DNA of 11,947 nt from Thermodesulfatator sp. Lineage in GTDB: Bacteria; Desulfobacterota; Thermodesulfobacteria; Thermodesulfobacteriales; Thermodesulfobacteriaceae. Under the pieces are notes generated by a model. It was not told where the DNA came from. It did not search any database and saw nothing but the letters and a program-made list of their open reading frames with translations. A program made the position numbers and the translations under genes. Location: assembly GCA_026993045.1 (NCBI GenBank), contig JALWWR010000114.1, positions 5,213 to 17,159 of the forward strand, in the 5' to 3' direction. Below are positions 1-7,249 of the stretch, piece by piece; the stretch's first letter is position 1; each line of letters starts with the position of its first letter.

Positions 1-30
1 AGGGAGGCAGGAAGGGAGGGGGGTAGGCCC

Positions 31-183
31 TTAAGAACACTTTTTACGACCACACTTAGAAGAAGCCTTGGCCTCAGCCCCCTCTTTTACAAAAGTCCCC
101 GATTCACCACACTCGGGACACTTCCGAGGTTTGCAACGACTCTCTTTACTAAAGCCGCATTTATCACATTTCCAAACCGCCAT
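31..183 (-). CDS. RCKP-type rubredoxin-like small zinc/iron-binding protein
   Basis: A 50-residue protein beginning MAVWKCDKCGF. It has two CxxC knuckles (Cys6/Cys9 and Cys22/Cys25) around a SRCKPRKCPEC core, which is the hallmark of the small RCKP-type rubredoxin-like domain. Four Cys in two knuckles would bind one Zn or Fe ion. Its role is unknown; related domains occur in electron-transfer or oxidative-stress proteins. Three more Cys (17, 44, 49) are present, the last two in a Lys-rich tail. An in-frame ATG lies 18 codons upstream, but I chose the start at 183 because AGGAGGG sits five bases before it and the Cys-rich core begins there. The longer form would read through the promoter -10 region and carries a non-conserved basic stretch. 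It is divergent from rel. Family assignment is good; function is open. Confidence 0.85.
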   Translation of the reverse strand: MAVWKCDKCGFSKESRCKPRKCPECGESGTFVKEGAEAKASSKCGRKKCS

Positions 184-188
184 CGCTA

Positions 189-195
189 CCCTCCT
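189..195 (-). promoter_or_regulatory. Strong Shine-Dalgarno of the RCKP-type protein
   Basis: On the minus strand AGGAGGG is followed by the 5-base spacer TAGCG and then ATG at 183-181. This decides the start of the small protein against the upstream in-frame ATG at 237. Confidence 0.8.
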
Positions 196-208
196 GTGTT
201 TTGTTTTT

Positions 209-237
209 AAGTTAATCAACTTTCTCCACCTTGTCAA
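209..237 (-). promoter_or_regulatory. Sigma70-type promoter for the RCKP-type protein
   Basis: The minus strand reads TTGACA (237-232, a perfect -35 hexamer), a 17-base spacer, then TAACTT (214-209, 3 of 6 to TATAAT). Transcription would start near base 202, giving a leader of about 20 bases that contains the AGGAGGG ribosome-binding site. Spacing and -35 are ideal; the -10 is weak. The -35 overlaps TTGTCA (231-236) on the plus strand, a possible -35 for rel. Confidence 0.55.
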
Positions 238-258
238 GAGGAAATTCGAGTCTATGGA
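231..258 (+). promoter_or_regulatory. Possible rel promoter, back-to-back with the opposite promoter
   Basis: The plus strand reads TTGTCA (231-236), a 16-base spacer, then TATGGA (253-258). The -35 matches 5 of 6 but the -10 only 3 of 6, so this is a weak candidate. The rest of the spacer up to the rel start is AT-rich, including TTTTTAAAAA at 287-296, and shows no other convincing promoter. Confidence 0.25.
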
Positions 259-314
259 TATTGAAAGTCAAAGGGGGTGCTTTTTCTTTTTAAAAACAGG
301 TTTAAATTTTAATT

Positions 315-2471
315 ATGAGGCGCCGGGACATTGTTCGCCTAAGTGATATCTTAGATCAGATCCAGAGTTATCTTCCAGGGGCCAACACTCATTTGGTGGA
401 AAAGGCCTATGTCTTTGCTGCTAAAGCCCATGCCGGGCAGATCCGAAAATCAGGGGAGCCTTATCTCTCTCACCCCTTGGCGGTGGCTTATATCCTGGCC
501 CAAATGCGGTTAGACCTTCCTACCATTGCCGCCGGCCTCCTCCATGACACCGTGGAAGATTCCTCCCTTACCTTAGAAGATTTACGAAAGCATTTTGGAG
601 AAGAGGTAGCCCTTATTGTAGACGGGGTTACCAAGCTCTCGGCCCTTCCTACCACCGATAGGTTCCACAAACAGGCTGAGAACTTCCGCAAGATGCTTCT
701 AGCCATGGCCAAGGACCTGCGGGTCATCTTGGTGAAATTGGCCGACCGTCTGCACAATATGCGCACCTTGGAGTTCCAGGCCGAGCCCAAGCGTCGTCGC
801 ATAGCCCAGGAGACCCTGGATATCTACGCCCCTATCGCCAGTCGCCTTGGTATTGATTGGCTCAAAAGAGAGCTAGAGGATCTTTCCTTTCGTTATCTTT
901 ATCCCGAAGAGTTTCAACGGCTTAAGGCCGAAGTGGAAAAACGCCTGGAAGAGGCCCAAGAGTACGTAGAAGAGGTCAAAAAACTTATCCAGCAGACCTT
1001 GGAAAAACACGGCCTCAAGGCCCGGGTCTTAGGGCGTAGTAAGCATCTTTGGAGTATCTATCGCAAGCTCGAACGTAACGGCTGGACCATTGATCAACTG
1101 GATCAGATTTACGATTTGGTGGGGTTCCGGGTTATCGTAAAAACGATTAAGGAATGCTATGAGGTCTTGGGAATCATTCATGCCCTCTGGCCTCCCATTC
1201 CTGGACGATTCAAGGACTATATAAGCCTTCCGAAGCCCAATATGTATCAGAGCTTGCACACCACGGTCTTGGGGCCGCGGGGCAAACGGGTAGAGATCCA
1301 GATCCGGACCGAGGAGATGGACCGCATCGCCAATGAGGGGATCGCGGCCCACTGGCTTTATAAAGAAGGGGCCATCCTCTCCCCTAAAGAGAGCAAGAAA
1401 TTTGAATGGCTGGAGCGTCTAGTGGAGCTTCAGAAAGAGCTTCAGAATCCCAAGGAGTTTCTGGAATCTCTGCGCCTAGATCTCTTCCCTGAAGAGGTTT
1501 ACGTCTTTACTCCTGGAGGAGACATCAAGGTCCTGCCGCGAGGAGCCACTCCGGTTGATTTCGCCTATGCTATTCACACTGAAGTAGGACACCACTGCGT
1601 GCGGGCTTGGGTTAACCATCAATTGGTTCCCTTGGACTATGAGCTACAGACCGGAGACGTGGTGAAGATTGACACCTCCTCCCAACAGAAACCCAGTCGA
1701 GATTGGCTCAAATTTGTAAAGACCAGCCGGGCTCGCAGCCGGATCCGCCAATGGTTACGAGCGGAAGAAAGGGAGCGGATGGTGGCGGCCGGCCGAGAGA
1801 TCCTGGCCCGAGAGCTTCGCAAACACCGGATCCAGATCTCGAGCTTTTTAGATTCTCCCGAAGCCCAGGAAATCGCCCACAAGTTCAACTTTAAGACCGT
1901 AGAAGACCTACTGGTGGCCTTGGGTTATGGAAAACTTACCCCTAACCAAGTGGTTAAACGCTATTTAGGGGAAGAATCCCCCAAGATGGTCTGCGAAAAG
2001 GTCCCGGAAACCGGAGAGATCCGGTGCACCGGAGAAGTGCTTCTTATGGACGGCACCCGGAACGTCCTTTTCCATTTAGGGCGCTGCTGCAACCCGGTCC
2101 CTGGTGACGATCTAATAGGTTATATCACCCGAGGCCGTGGCATCTCGGTCCATCGGGCCAGCTGTCCCAACGTGGCCATTTTGGATGAGGAAAGAAAGAT
2201 CGAAGTGCGCTGGGAAAAAAGCGATGGCTTGGCCCACCCGGCTCGGCTTTCCATTATTACTCAAGACCGAAAAGGCATGTTGGCGGCAGTCTCCACCGCG
2301 GTCTCCGCAGCCGAGGCCAATATCTTAAAGGCCGAGGTCCACACCACCCCTGATCGCCGGGCCGTCTTTGATATGATCGTAGAGGTCACGGATCGGCGTC
2401 ATCTGGAAAAGATTATGGCCAACATCCGATCCGTGGACGGGGTGTTAAAGGTAGAAAGACGGTTGGCCTAA
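315..2471 (+). CDS. rel: Bifunctional (p)ppGpp synthetase/hydrolase, RelA/SpoT family
   Basis: A full-length long RSH enzyme (718 residues) that makes and degrades (p)ppGpp in the stringent response. The N-terminal HD hydrolase domain covers about 30-190, with the metal motif HDTVED at 77-82 and His53 in SHP. The synthetase domain covers about 235-345, with RFKD at 298-301 and EIQIRT at 327-332. The basic RFKD form is typical of bifunctional Rel/SpoT rather than synthetase-only RelA. A TGS domain follows (about 394-453), then the Cys/His region with Cys591, Cys592 and Cys617, and an ACT domain (about 643-718). All catalytic motifs look intact. ATG 315 is the only canonical start before the HD domain, but no Shine-Dalgarno precedes it. 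The gene stands alone on its strand, divergent from the RCKP-type gene, and its stop overlaps that of rpmB by four bases. Confidence 0.97.
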   Translation: MRRRDIVRLSDILDQIQSYLPGANTHLVEKAYVFAAKAHAGQIRKSGEPYLSHPLAVAYILAQMRLDLPTIAAGLLHDTVEDSSLTLEDLRKHFGEEVALIVDGVTKLSALPTTDRFHKQAENFRKMLLAMAKDLRVILVKLADRLHNMRTLEFQAEPKRRRIAQETLDIYAPIASRLGIDWLKRELEDLSFRYLYPEEFQRLKAEVEKRLEEAQEYVEEVKKLIQQTLEKHGLKARVLGRSKHLWSIYRKLERNGWTIDQLDQIYDLVGFRVIVKTIKECYEVLGIIHALWPPIPGRFKDYISLPKPNMYQSLHTTVLGPRGKRVEIQIRTEEMDRIANEGIAAHWLYKEGAILSPKESKKFEWLERLVELQKELQNPKEFLESLRLDLFPEEVYVFTPGGDIKVLPRGATPVDFAYAIHTEVGHHCVRAWVNHQLVPLDYELQTGDVVKIDTSSQQKPSRDWLKFVKTSRARSRIRQWLRAEERERMVAAGREILARELRKHRIQISSFLDSPEAQEIAHKFNFKTVEDLLVALGYGKLTPNQVVKRYLGEESPKMVCEKVPETGEIRCTGEVLLMDGTRNVLFHLGRCCNPVPGDDLIGYITRGRGISVHRASCPNVAILDEERKIEVRWEKSDGLAHPARLSIITQDRKGMLAAVSTAVSAAEANILKAEVHTTPDRRAVFDMIVEVTDRRHLEKIMANIRSVDGVLKVERRLA

Positions 2472-2665
2472 CGTACGGCCTTCTGGACCTTCCCGGCTTT
2501 GAGACAACGGGTACAGACCCGCAGACGTTTGACCTGACCGTTAGGTAGTTTGGCCCGCACCCGTTGGAGATTAGGGTACCACCAGCGACCAGATTTCTTG
2601 GCCGAGTGGCTGATCTGATGCCCCGTGCGAGGGCCTTTACCGCAAATTTGGCAAACCCTAGCCAT
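2468..2665 (-). CDS. rpmB: 50S ribosomal protein L28
   Basis: A 65-residue large-subunit protein starting MARVCQICGKGPRTG, the classic L28 opening, followed by the conserved RRW-like SGRWWYPNLQRVR segment. Two Cys pairs, Cys5/Cys8 and Cys51/Cys54, make this the zinc-binding (C+) form of L28. AGGAGG lies six bases before the ATG. It is the last gene of the lysS-lolC-lolD-bamA-rpmB operon, 13 bases after the bamA stop, so it is probably co-transcribed with the envelope genes. Its own promoter, if any, would have to lie inside bamA. The TAG stop overlaps the TAA of convergent rel (2468-2471), leaving no room for an intergenic terminator. Identification is secure. Confidence 0.97.
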   Translation of the reverse strand: MARVCQICGKGPRTGHQISHSAKKSGRWWYPNLQRVRAKLPNGQVKRLRVCTRCLKAGKVQKAVR

Positions 2666-2671
2666 CTTGAA

Positions 2672-2677
2672 CCTCCT
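2672..2677 (-). promoter_or_regulatory. Shine-Dalgarno of rpmB in the bamA-rpmB gap
   Basis: AGGAGG on the minus strand, six bases (TTCAAG) from the rpmB ATG. It occupies most of the 13-base gap after the bamA TAA (2681-2679), so ribosomes ending bamA could re-initiate on rpmB. Confidence 0.75.
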
Positions 2678-2678
2678 C

Positions 2679-5339
2679 TTAAAAACTCCCGCCCAACTGG
2701 AAGTTCCAGTTGCTGCTGTCTTCTCCAGGCTTTTTATCTATATTCCATCCGAACTCGATGCGCAAGGGGCCCATAGGAGAAAGCCAGCGAATACCAAACC
2801 CCACGCTCTTGCGAAGCTCCGAACTATCAAAGCCTTGGGCTTTACTCCAGACGGTCCCGGTATCAAAGAAGAGGACCCCTTTAAGGTCGATGCTTTTAAG
2901 AAGAGTGAAGATGGTCTCCGCCTGCACGAAAAACATCCGCGTCCCTCCGATCCGCTCTCCGGTCTCCGGATCGATGGGACTTACGTCTCCGTAACGGTAG
3001 CCCCGGATAGAGCTAAGACCCCCTAGGTAAAATTTCTCATAGACCGGGACCTTTTTTCCAGAACCTTCGGTGATATAACCGGCCCCGAAATGGAGATGCC
3101 CCGTAAAATGAAAAATCAAGGGGAAGTAAAAGTGAGAGCTTAAGACCGTTTTGAGATATTCACTGTCACCTCCCAGGAACTGTCCCGCCAGCTCAAAGTC
3201 TAACTGGTGCAACATTCCTTTGGTGGGGACAAACCAGCGATTGCGGGTGTCGTAGCTTAATCCCGCCTCCAAAGCGCTGGTGATGTTTACATCCAAAGAC
3301 TCCAGGATAGCTTTAGAGACTACAGGATTGAGATCGGAAAGTTCAGTGTCATCGTAGCGATATCCCCCGTAGACTCGTAGATTGGGGGTTAGAAGGTAGC
3401 CTACCTTGATATTTCCTCCGGAACTGTCTCGGGTAAAGTCTTCGTATTCACGGGACCAATTGTAAAGACTAGTGGCCACTGAAAACTTGGTGTCTCTAAA
3501 ATAGGGTTCTACAAAGCTCAAGGCGTAACGGCTGGAACGGGTCCCTAAAATACCTTGGAAGGAGAGGGTTTGGCCTTTGCCCAAAAAGTTGCGCTGGGAG
3601 ATCTGGCCCATAAAGATGAGTTTGTCCACGGAACTGTAACCAGCCCCGATGCTAAAGGTCCCAGTGGGCCGTTCTTTGACCTTGACTTTGAGGTCCATGA
3701 GATTTTCTTTGACGCCTTTTTCTTTTTCTAGAGAGATATCTTCAAAATATCCCAGACGCCTTAGACGGGCTTCGCTCTTTTTAAGCCTGGTGGCGCTAAA
3801 GGGCCTCTGTTCTGCCACTAAAAGTTCCCGTCGGATCACTTTATCCCGGGTCTTGGTGTTACCTTCAATTTCGATACGGTTCACGTATACCAAGGGGCCA
3901 CGGTCCACCTTGAAGGTTACGTTGACGGTCTTAGTCTTGGGATCGGGTTCGATGTCGGGTTTTACCTGGGCGTAGGCGTAGCCTTTGTCAGCGAAAAGAT
4001 CCGCAATCTTCATCTGGTCCCGCCGTAAGGCCTCGCGGCTAAACACCTTCTCCCGGGGCAAGGTGAGCTCTTTTTGGATTTTTTCCGAAGGGAAGAGGTC
4101 TTGAACGACTTTTACTGCTCCCACTTTGTATTGGGGACCTTCTTCGATGGGAATGGTGATATAAACCCAGCCCTTTTCTTCTTTTATCCGGGGTTCGCCT
4201 ACCCGGACCTCGATGTAGCCGTGGTTTTGATAAAAGGCCTCGATCTTAGAGAGATCCCGATAAAGAAAGGCTAGGCTGTATACCCCAGGCTCTGCCGCGG
4301 GCTCGGGAGAAAGGAGCCCTTTTACGGTCTGCGAGATCTTCTTTACCCAAGAAAAGGCGCTCTTTTCGCTTACGGAAAGGAGTTTCTTGAGCTTAGAATC
4401 TGAGAAGGCCTTGTTGCCTGCAAAATCGATCTTTTTGATGTAAAGTTTGTGTCCTTCCGCGATTTGGAAGACTACCTTGACCCGTCTTCCAGTTAAGGAT
4501 TTGATTTCGGGTATAACCCGGGTGTGGTAGTATCCACGACTTTGATAAAGGGCTTTAATGGTCTCCGCGGCGCGGTCGATCTCTTTTAGATTGAGGACTG
4601 AAAGGGGCTTTAGTTCCACCACCTTTTGGAGATCGCTATCGCTGATGGCCTTATTGCCTTCAAACACGATTTCTCGAATGACCGGTTTTTCTTGCACCAG
4701 GTAGGTGAGGATGAGACCTTGGTCTTTTTCTTGAAGGTCGGCTTTTACGTCTTCAAAATAGCCCAGTTTGTAAATGTTCTTGATGTCTTCCCGGATTTGG
4801 GCCGGATCGAGATACTCTCCGGTCTTTACTCCCACCTTACTAAGGATCACCTCTTCATCTACCCGTAGGTTCCCGGCCACTCGGATCTCTAAAACCTTTT
4901 TCTTTTCAAGGAGGGCGGCGGCTAAGGCCTCTCCGGCCCGGCTCTCTAGCTCCGGCCACTGGCTGATCTTTCCGGTCAAGTAAAGGGGGCGAGGGGTGTC
5001 CCAATCTTTCCTCAAGACCCAGAGGTCCAGGCTAACTTGGTGGTCGATTTCCGTTACCGTGCCCCAAACCGCTGCTAGATTACCTTCCTCCAAGAGGGCC
5101 CGGGCCTTAGAGGCCGACCCCGGCTCGGCCTTAAGCTGGACTTGAAAGCCGCTTTCTTCTAGGCTGGCTTTTAAGGTCTCGGTGAGCCTTTTTAAAAGGA
5201 GAGGGCGTTTGGCAGGCCCAAAACTCTGGAAAGAAAAAAGCACCAAAGGCCAGCCCGTCTGGGCCACCGCGGTGGTGGTCCAGAGCAAGAAAACCCCTGC
5301 TAATACTAGTTTAACTCTCCAAAGCCCTGATTTTCTCAC
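2679..5339 (-). CDS. bamA: Outer-membrane beta-barrel assembly factor BamA with extra N-terminal domain
   Basis: This is the core of the BAM complex, which folds and inserts beta-barrel proteins into the outer membrane. The 886-residue precursor has a signal peptide (about 1-27, hydrophobic core LVLAGVFLLW, cleavage near AVAQ). A non-POTRA domain of about 118 residues (28-146) follows. Then come five POTRA domains: about 147-219, 220-297, 298-402, 403-481 and 483-557. The 16-strand barrel occupies about 558-886, carries the conserved SSIRGYRYGD loop-6 motif at 776-785, and ends in a terminal Phe. POTRA3 carries an insertion of about 25 residues (330-356). E. coli BamA is about 810 residues; the difference is mainly the N-terminal domain. 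The start is GTG at 5339 with GGGAGG six bases upstream, inside the 3' end of lolD (29-base overlap), so translation is probably coupled. rpmB follows; no skp, lpxD or fabZ gene follows. Confidence 0.95.
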   Translation of the reverse strand: MRKSGLWRVKLVLAGVFLLWTTTAVAQTGWPLVLFSFQSFGPAKRPLLLKRLTETLKASLEESGFQVQLKAEPGSASKARALLEEGNLAAVWGTVTEIDHQVSLDLWVLRKDWDTPRPLYLTGKISQWPELESRAGEALAAALLEKKKVLEIRVAGNLRVDEEVILSKVGVKTGEYLDPAQIREDIKNIYKLGYFEDVKADLQEKDQGLILTYLVQEKPVIREIVFEGNKAISDSDLQKVVELKPLSVLNLKEIDRAAETIKALYQSRGYYHTRVIPEIKSLTGRRVKVVFQIAEGHKLYIKKIDFAGNKAFSDSKLKKLLSVSEKSAFSWVKKISQTVKGLLSPEPAAEPGVYSLAFLYRDLSKIEAFYQNHGYIEVRVGEPRIKEEKGWVYITIPIEEGPQYKVGAVKVVQDLFPSEKIQKELTLPREKVFSREALRRDQMKIADLFADKGYAYAQVKPDIEPDPKTKTVNVTFKVDRGPLVYVNRIEIEGNTKTRDKVIRRELLVAEQRPFSATRLKKSEARLRRLGYFEDISLEKEKGVKENLMDLKVKVKERPTGTFSIGAGYSSVDKLIFMGQISQRNFLGKGQTLSFQGILGTRSSRYALSFVEPYFRDTKFSVATSLYNWSREYEDFTRDSSGGNIKVGYLLTPNLRVYGGYRYDDTELSDLNPVVSKAILESLDVNITSALEAGLSYDTRNRWFVPTKGMLHQLDFELAGQFLGGDSEYLKTVLSSHFYFPLIFHFTGHLHFGAGYITEGSGKKVPVYEKFYLGGLSSIRGYRYGDVSPIDPETGERIGGTRMFFVQAETIFTLLKSIDLKGVLFFDTGTVWSKAQGFDSSELRKSVGFGIRWLSPMGPLRIEFGWNIDKKPGEDSSNWNFQLGGSF

Positions 5340-6024
5340 GGGAAACCTCCCGCAATTTTCCTTCTTCCAACCTAAAGATCCGGTCCATTTGGGCCGCCAA
5401 TTGCAAGTTGTGGGTGACCACCACTAGGGTAGTAGCATATTTTTGGTTGAGACGCAAAAAGAGGGTCAAGACCTCTCGGGCATGGTGTTCGTCCAAGTTG
5501 CCAGTAGGTTCGTCGGCAAAGAGGATCCGGGGGCGTAAAAGCAGGGCCCGGGCGATCGCTGCCCGCTGTTGTTCTCCTCCGGAAAGTTCCTTCACGCCGT
5601 GTCGCAGCCGTTTCGAAAGCCCCAGCTCGGAAAGTAGGGCCTGAGCCCGGTTGCGGGCTTCCTCAGGGGAGAGCCCGGCTATAAGCCCTGGAAGCATCAC
5701 GTTCTCAAGGGTGTTAAACTCCGGAAGCAAGTAATGTAATTGAAAGACAAAACCCATGTGCCGGTTGCGAAAGGCCGCTAGCGAGGCCTCATCCAAAGAA
5801 AAGATGTCTTCCCCGAAGTGATAGACCTTTCCCTGGGTGGGGTGATCTAACCCTCCTAAAATATGAAGCAAGGTGGTCTTTCCTACTCCGGAAGGGCCGA
5901 TGATGGCTACCTTTTCTTGGGGGCGGATTTCCAAAGAAATGCCCCTTAAGATCTCAAGATCTCCTTCTGGGTGCGGGAAGACTTTGTGGAGGTCTACGGC
6001 TTTCAAGGCCGGTTCTTTAGCCAT
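5311..6024 (-). CDS. lolD: Lipoprotein-releasing ABC transporter ATP-binding protein LolD
   Basis: This is the ATPase that powers release of outer-membrane lipoproteins from the inner membrane together with a LolC/E-type permease. The 237-residue protein has Walker A GPSGVGKT (43-50), the Q-loop in FVFQLHYLLPEF (92-103, typical of LolD), signature LSGGEQQR (147-154), Walker B ILFADEP (167-173) and H-loop His205. Length and motifs are normal for the family. The ATG lies eight bases inside the end of the permease gene, so the two are translationally coupled and surely form one transporter. The last 29 bases overlap bamA. A macrolide exporter MacB-type ATPase is the main alternative, but the partner permease and bamA neighbour favour LolD. 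Confidence 0.93.
   Translation of the reverse strand: MAKEPALKAVDLHKVFPHPEGDLEILRGISLEIRPQEKVAIIGPSGVGKTTLLHILGGLDHPTQGKVYHFGEDIFSLDEASLAAFRNRHMGFVFQLHYLLPEFNTLENVMLPGLIAGLSPEEARNRAQALLSELGLSKRLRHGVKELSGGEQQRAAIARALLLRPRILFADEPTGNLDEHHAREVLTLFLRLNQKYATTLVVVTHNLQLAAQMDRIFRLEEGKLREVSREKIRALES
5346..5351 (-). promoter_or_regulatory. Shine-Dalgarno that fixes the bamA GTG start
   Basis: GGGAGG on the minus strand, six bases (TTTCCC) from GTG 5339-5337. It lies inside the lolD coding sequence. Together with the signal peptide that begins right after the GTG, it supports this non-ATG start. Confidence 0.7.
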
Positions 6025-7249
6025 AACGGAGGACCTCTGCGGGCGGAAGCTTGGCGGCCTGCCGGGCTGGAAAGGCCGCGGCTAAAAGGCTAAGGATCAA
6101 GGCTGAAAAAATAATGAGGGTCACGTCCCCCATCTCCACCTTGATGGGAAGATATTCCATGGGATACACGTCTTCGGGGAGCTTGATGATGGGATAACGG
6201 CTGAGAAGGGCGCACAAAGTCAGCCCCAGGGTCGTGCCCAAAAGGGTGCCGGAGACCCCCAAAAGGAGACCGCAATAAAGGAAGATCTTAAGAATCAGTC
6301 TTTCCGTGGCCCCTAGGGCCTTCATCAAGGCTATGTCAGGGCGTTTTTCTGAAATAAGCATTACCAAGGCCGCAATGATATTAAAGGCTGCTACCACTAC
6401 AATAAGGGTCAGGACCACAAACATTCCGGCCTTTTCTAGCTTAAGGGCTGAAAATAGGCTGCGGTTTAAGGTCTGCCAATCCACTACATAGTAGGAGTAG
6501 CCTAGTTCCCGGGATAAACGGGGGGCTAAGTAGGAAGAAAAAAAAGGGTCTTCCAGTCGGAGCTCAATCCCGGTTACTTGTTTGCTTCCCCCTAAGATCT
6601 TTTGGGCGGCCTTCAGGTCTATGAGGACTAAGGTCAGATCGTATTCGTAAAGTCCAGTCTCAAAGATACCCGCCACCTTTAAGGGGACCGAACGGGGCAT
6701 AAACCCCAAGGGCGTGGCTCGCCCCCGGGGGGAAAGAAAGCGGAGACGATCCCCGGGCTTGACCCCTAAGCGGGCTGCCAGACGCTTTCCTAAAAGAACC
6801 GGATAAGGAGAGCGGGCTTTGAGGGCCAGGGTCCCTTGGAGGAGTTTTAAGTTTTTTAGGTCTGAGAGCCGGTCTGGAGGAATTCCTTTTAGGACTACTC
6901 CGGCTTCCCCAGTCCCAGAAAGGAGCATCCCCTGCAAAGACAAGAAGGGATAGAGGGTGGAGATCGGAACTTTTTCTTTTTCTAACCAACGCCTTAATTT
7001 ATCTGCCAGTTTCTCGTACTCGATAAAAGGCCCGGAGACCTTTTCGATCATGATGTGAGGGGTAATGGAAAGGAGCTTTTCTTTTAGGGTGCTCTGAAAA
7101 CCGGTCATTACGGCAATTACCACTATAAGAGCCGCCACTCCGATGGTGACGGCCAAGATGGAGATGTTGGCGATAAGACCAGTGAAGCGTTCCCTTTTGC
7201 GGGAAAACACGTATCGAGAAGCTACCCACCATTCCAAGGAACCTAACAT
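6017..7249 (-). CDS. lolC: Lipoprotein-releasing ABC transporter permease, LolC/LolE family
   Basis: A 410-residue inner-membrane permease of the FtsX/LolC fold. Four membrane segments are seen: about 24-49, 274-299, 318-349 and 375-397. A large periplasmic domain of about 220 residues lies between the first two. The N-terminus (LEWWVASRYVFSRKRERF) and the post-TM2 segment SEKRPDIALMKALGAT are hallmarks of LolC/E. It ends in PPAEVLRYG, the usual permease tail. With LolD it would hand mature lipoproteins to the periplasmic carrier LolA. Only one permease gene is present, so the transporter is probably a homodimer, or the second subunit is elsewhere. The ATG shares one base with the lysS stop (TGATG), and GGAGG lies four bases before it, within the last lysS codons. 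Whether to call it LolC or LolE cannot be settled from sequence alone. Confidence 0.92.
   Translation of the reverse strand: MLGSLEWWVASRYVFSRKRERFTGLIANISILAVTIGVAALIVVIAVMTGFQSTLKEKLLSITPHIMIEKVSGPFIEYEKLADKLRRWLEKEKVPISTLYPFLSLQGMLLSGTGEAGVVLKGIPPDRLSDLKNLKLLQGTLALKARSPYPVLLGKRLAARLGVKPGDRLRFLSPRGRATPLGFMPRSVPLKVAGIFETGLYEYDLTLVLIDLKAAQKILGGSKQVTGIELRLEDPFFSSYLAPRLSRELGYSYYVVDWQTLNRSLFSALKLEKAGMFVVLTLIVVVAAFNIIAALVMLISEKRPDIALMKALGATERLILKIFLYCGLLLGVSGTLLGTTLGLTLCALLSRYPIIKLPEDVYPMEYLPIKVEMGDVTLIIFSALILSLLAAAFPARQAAKLPPAEVLRYG

Noticed and set aside
1..30. G-rich tract at the left edge
   Set aside because: It lies downstream of the RCKP-type gene and is too short and cut by the window edge to interpret. 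It forms no clear hairpin.
2464..2484. GGCC...GGCC repeat around the rel/rpmB stop codons as a shared bidirectional terminator
   Set aside because: Only four base pairs can form on either strand and no T-run follows in either direction.
2625..3026. Open frame of 133 codons on plus across rpmB start and bamA end
   Set aside because: It lies antisense to two well-recognised genes and has no domain or translation signal of its own.
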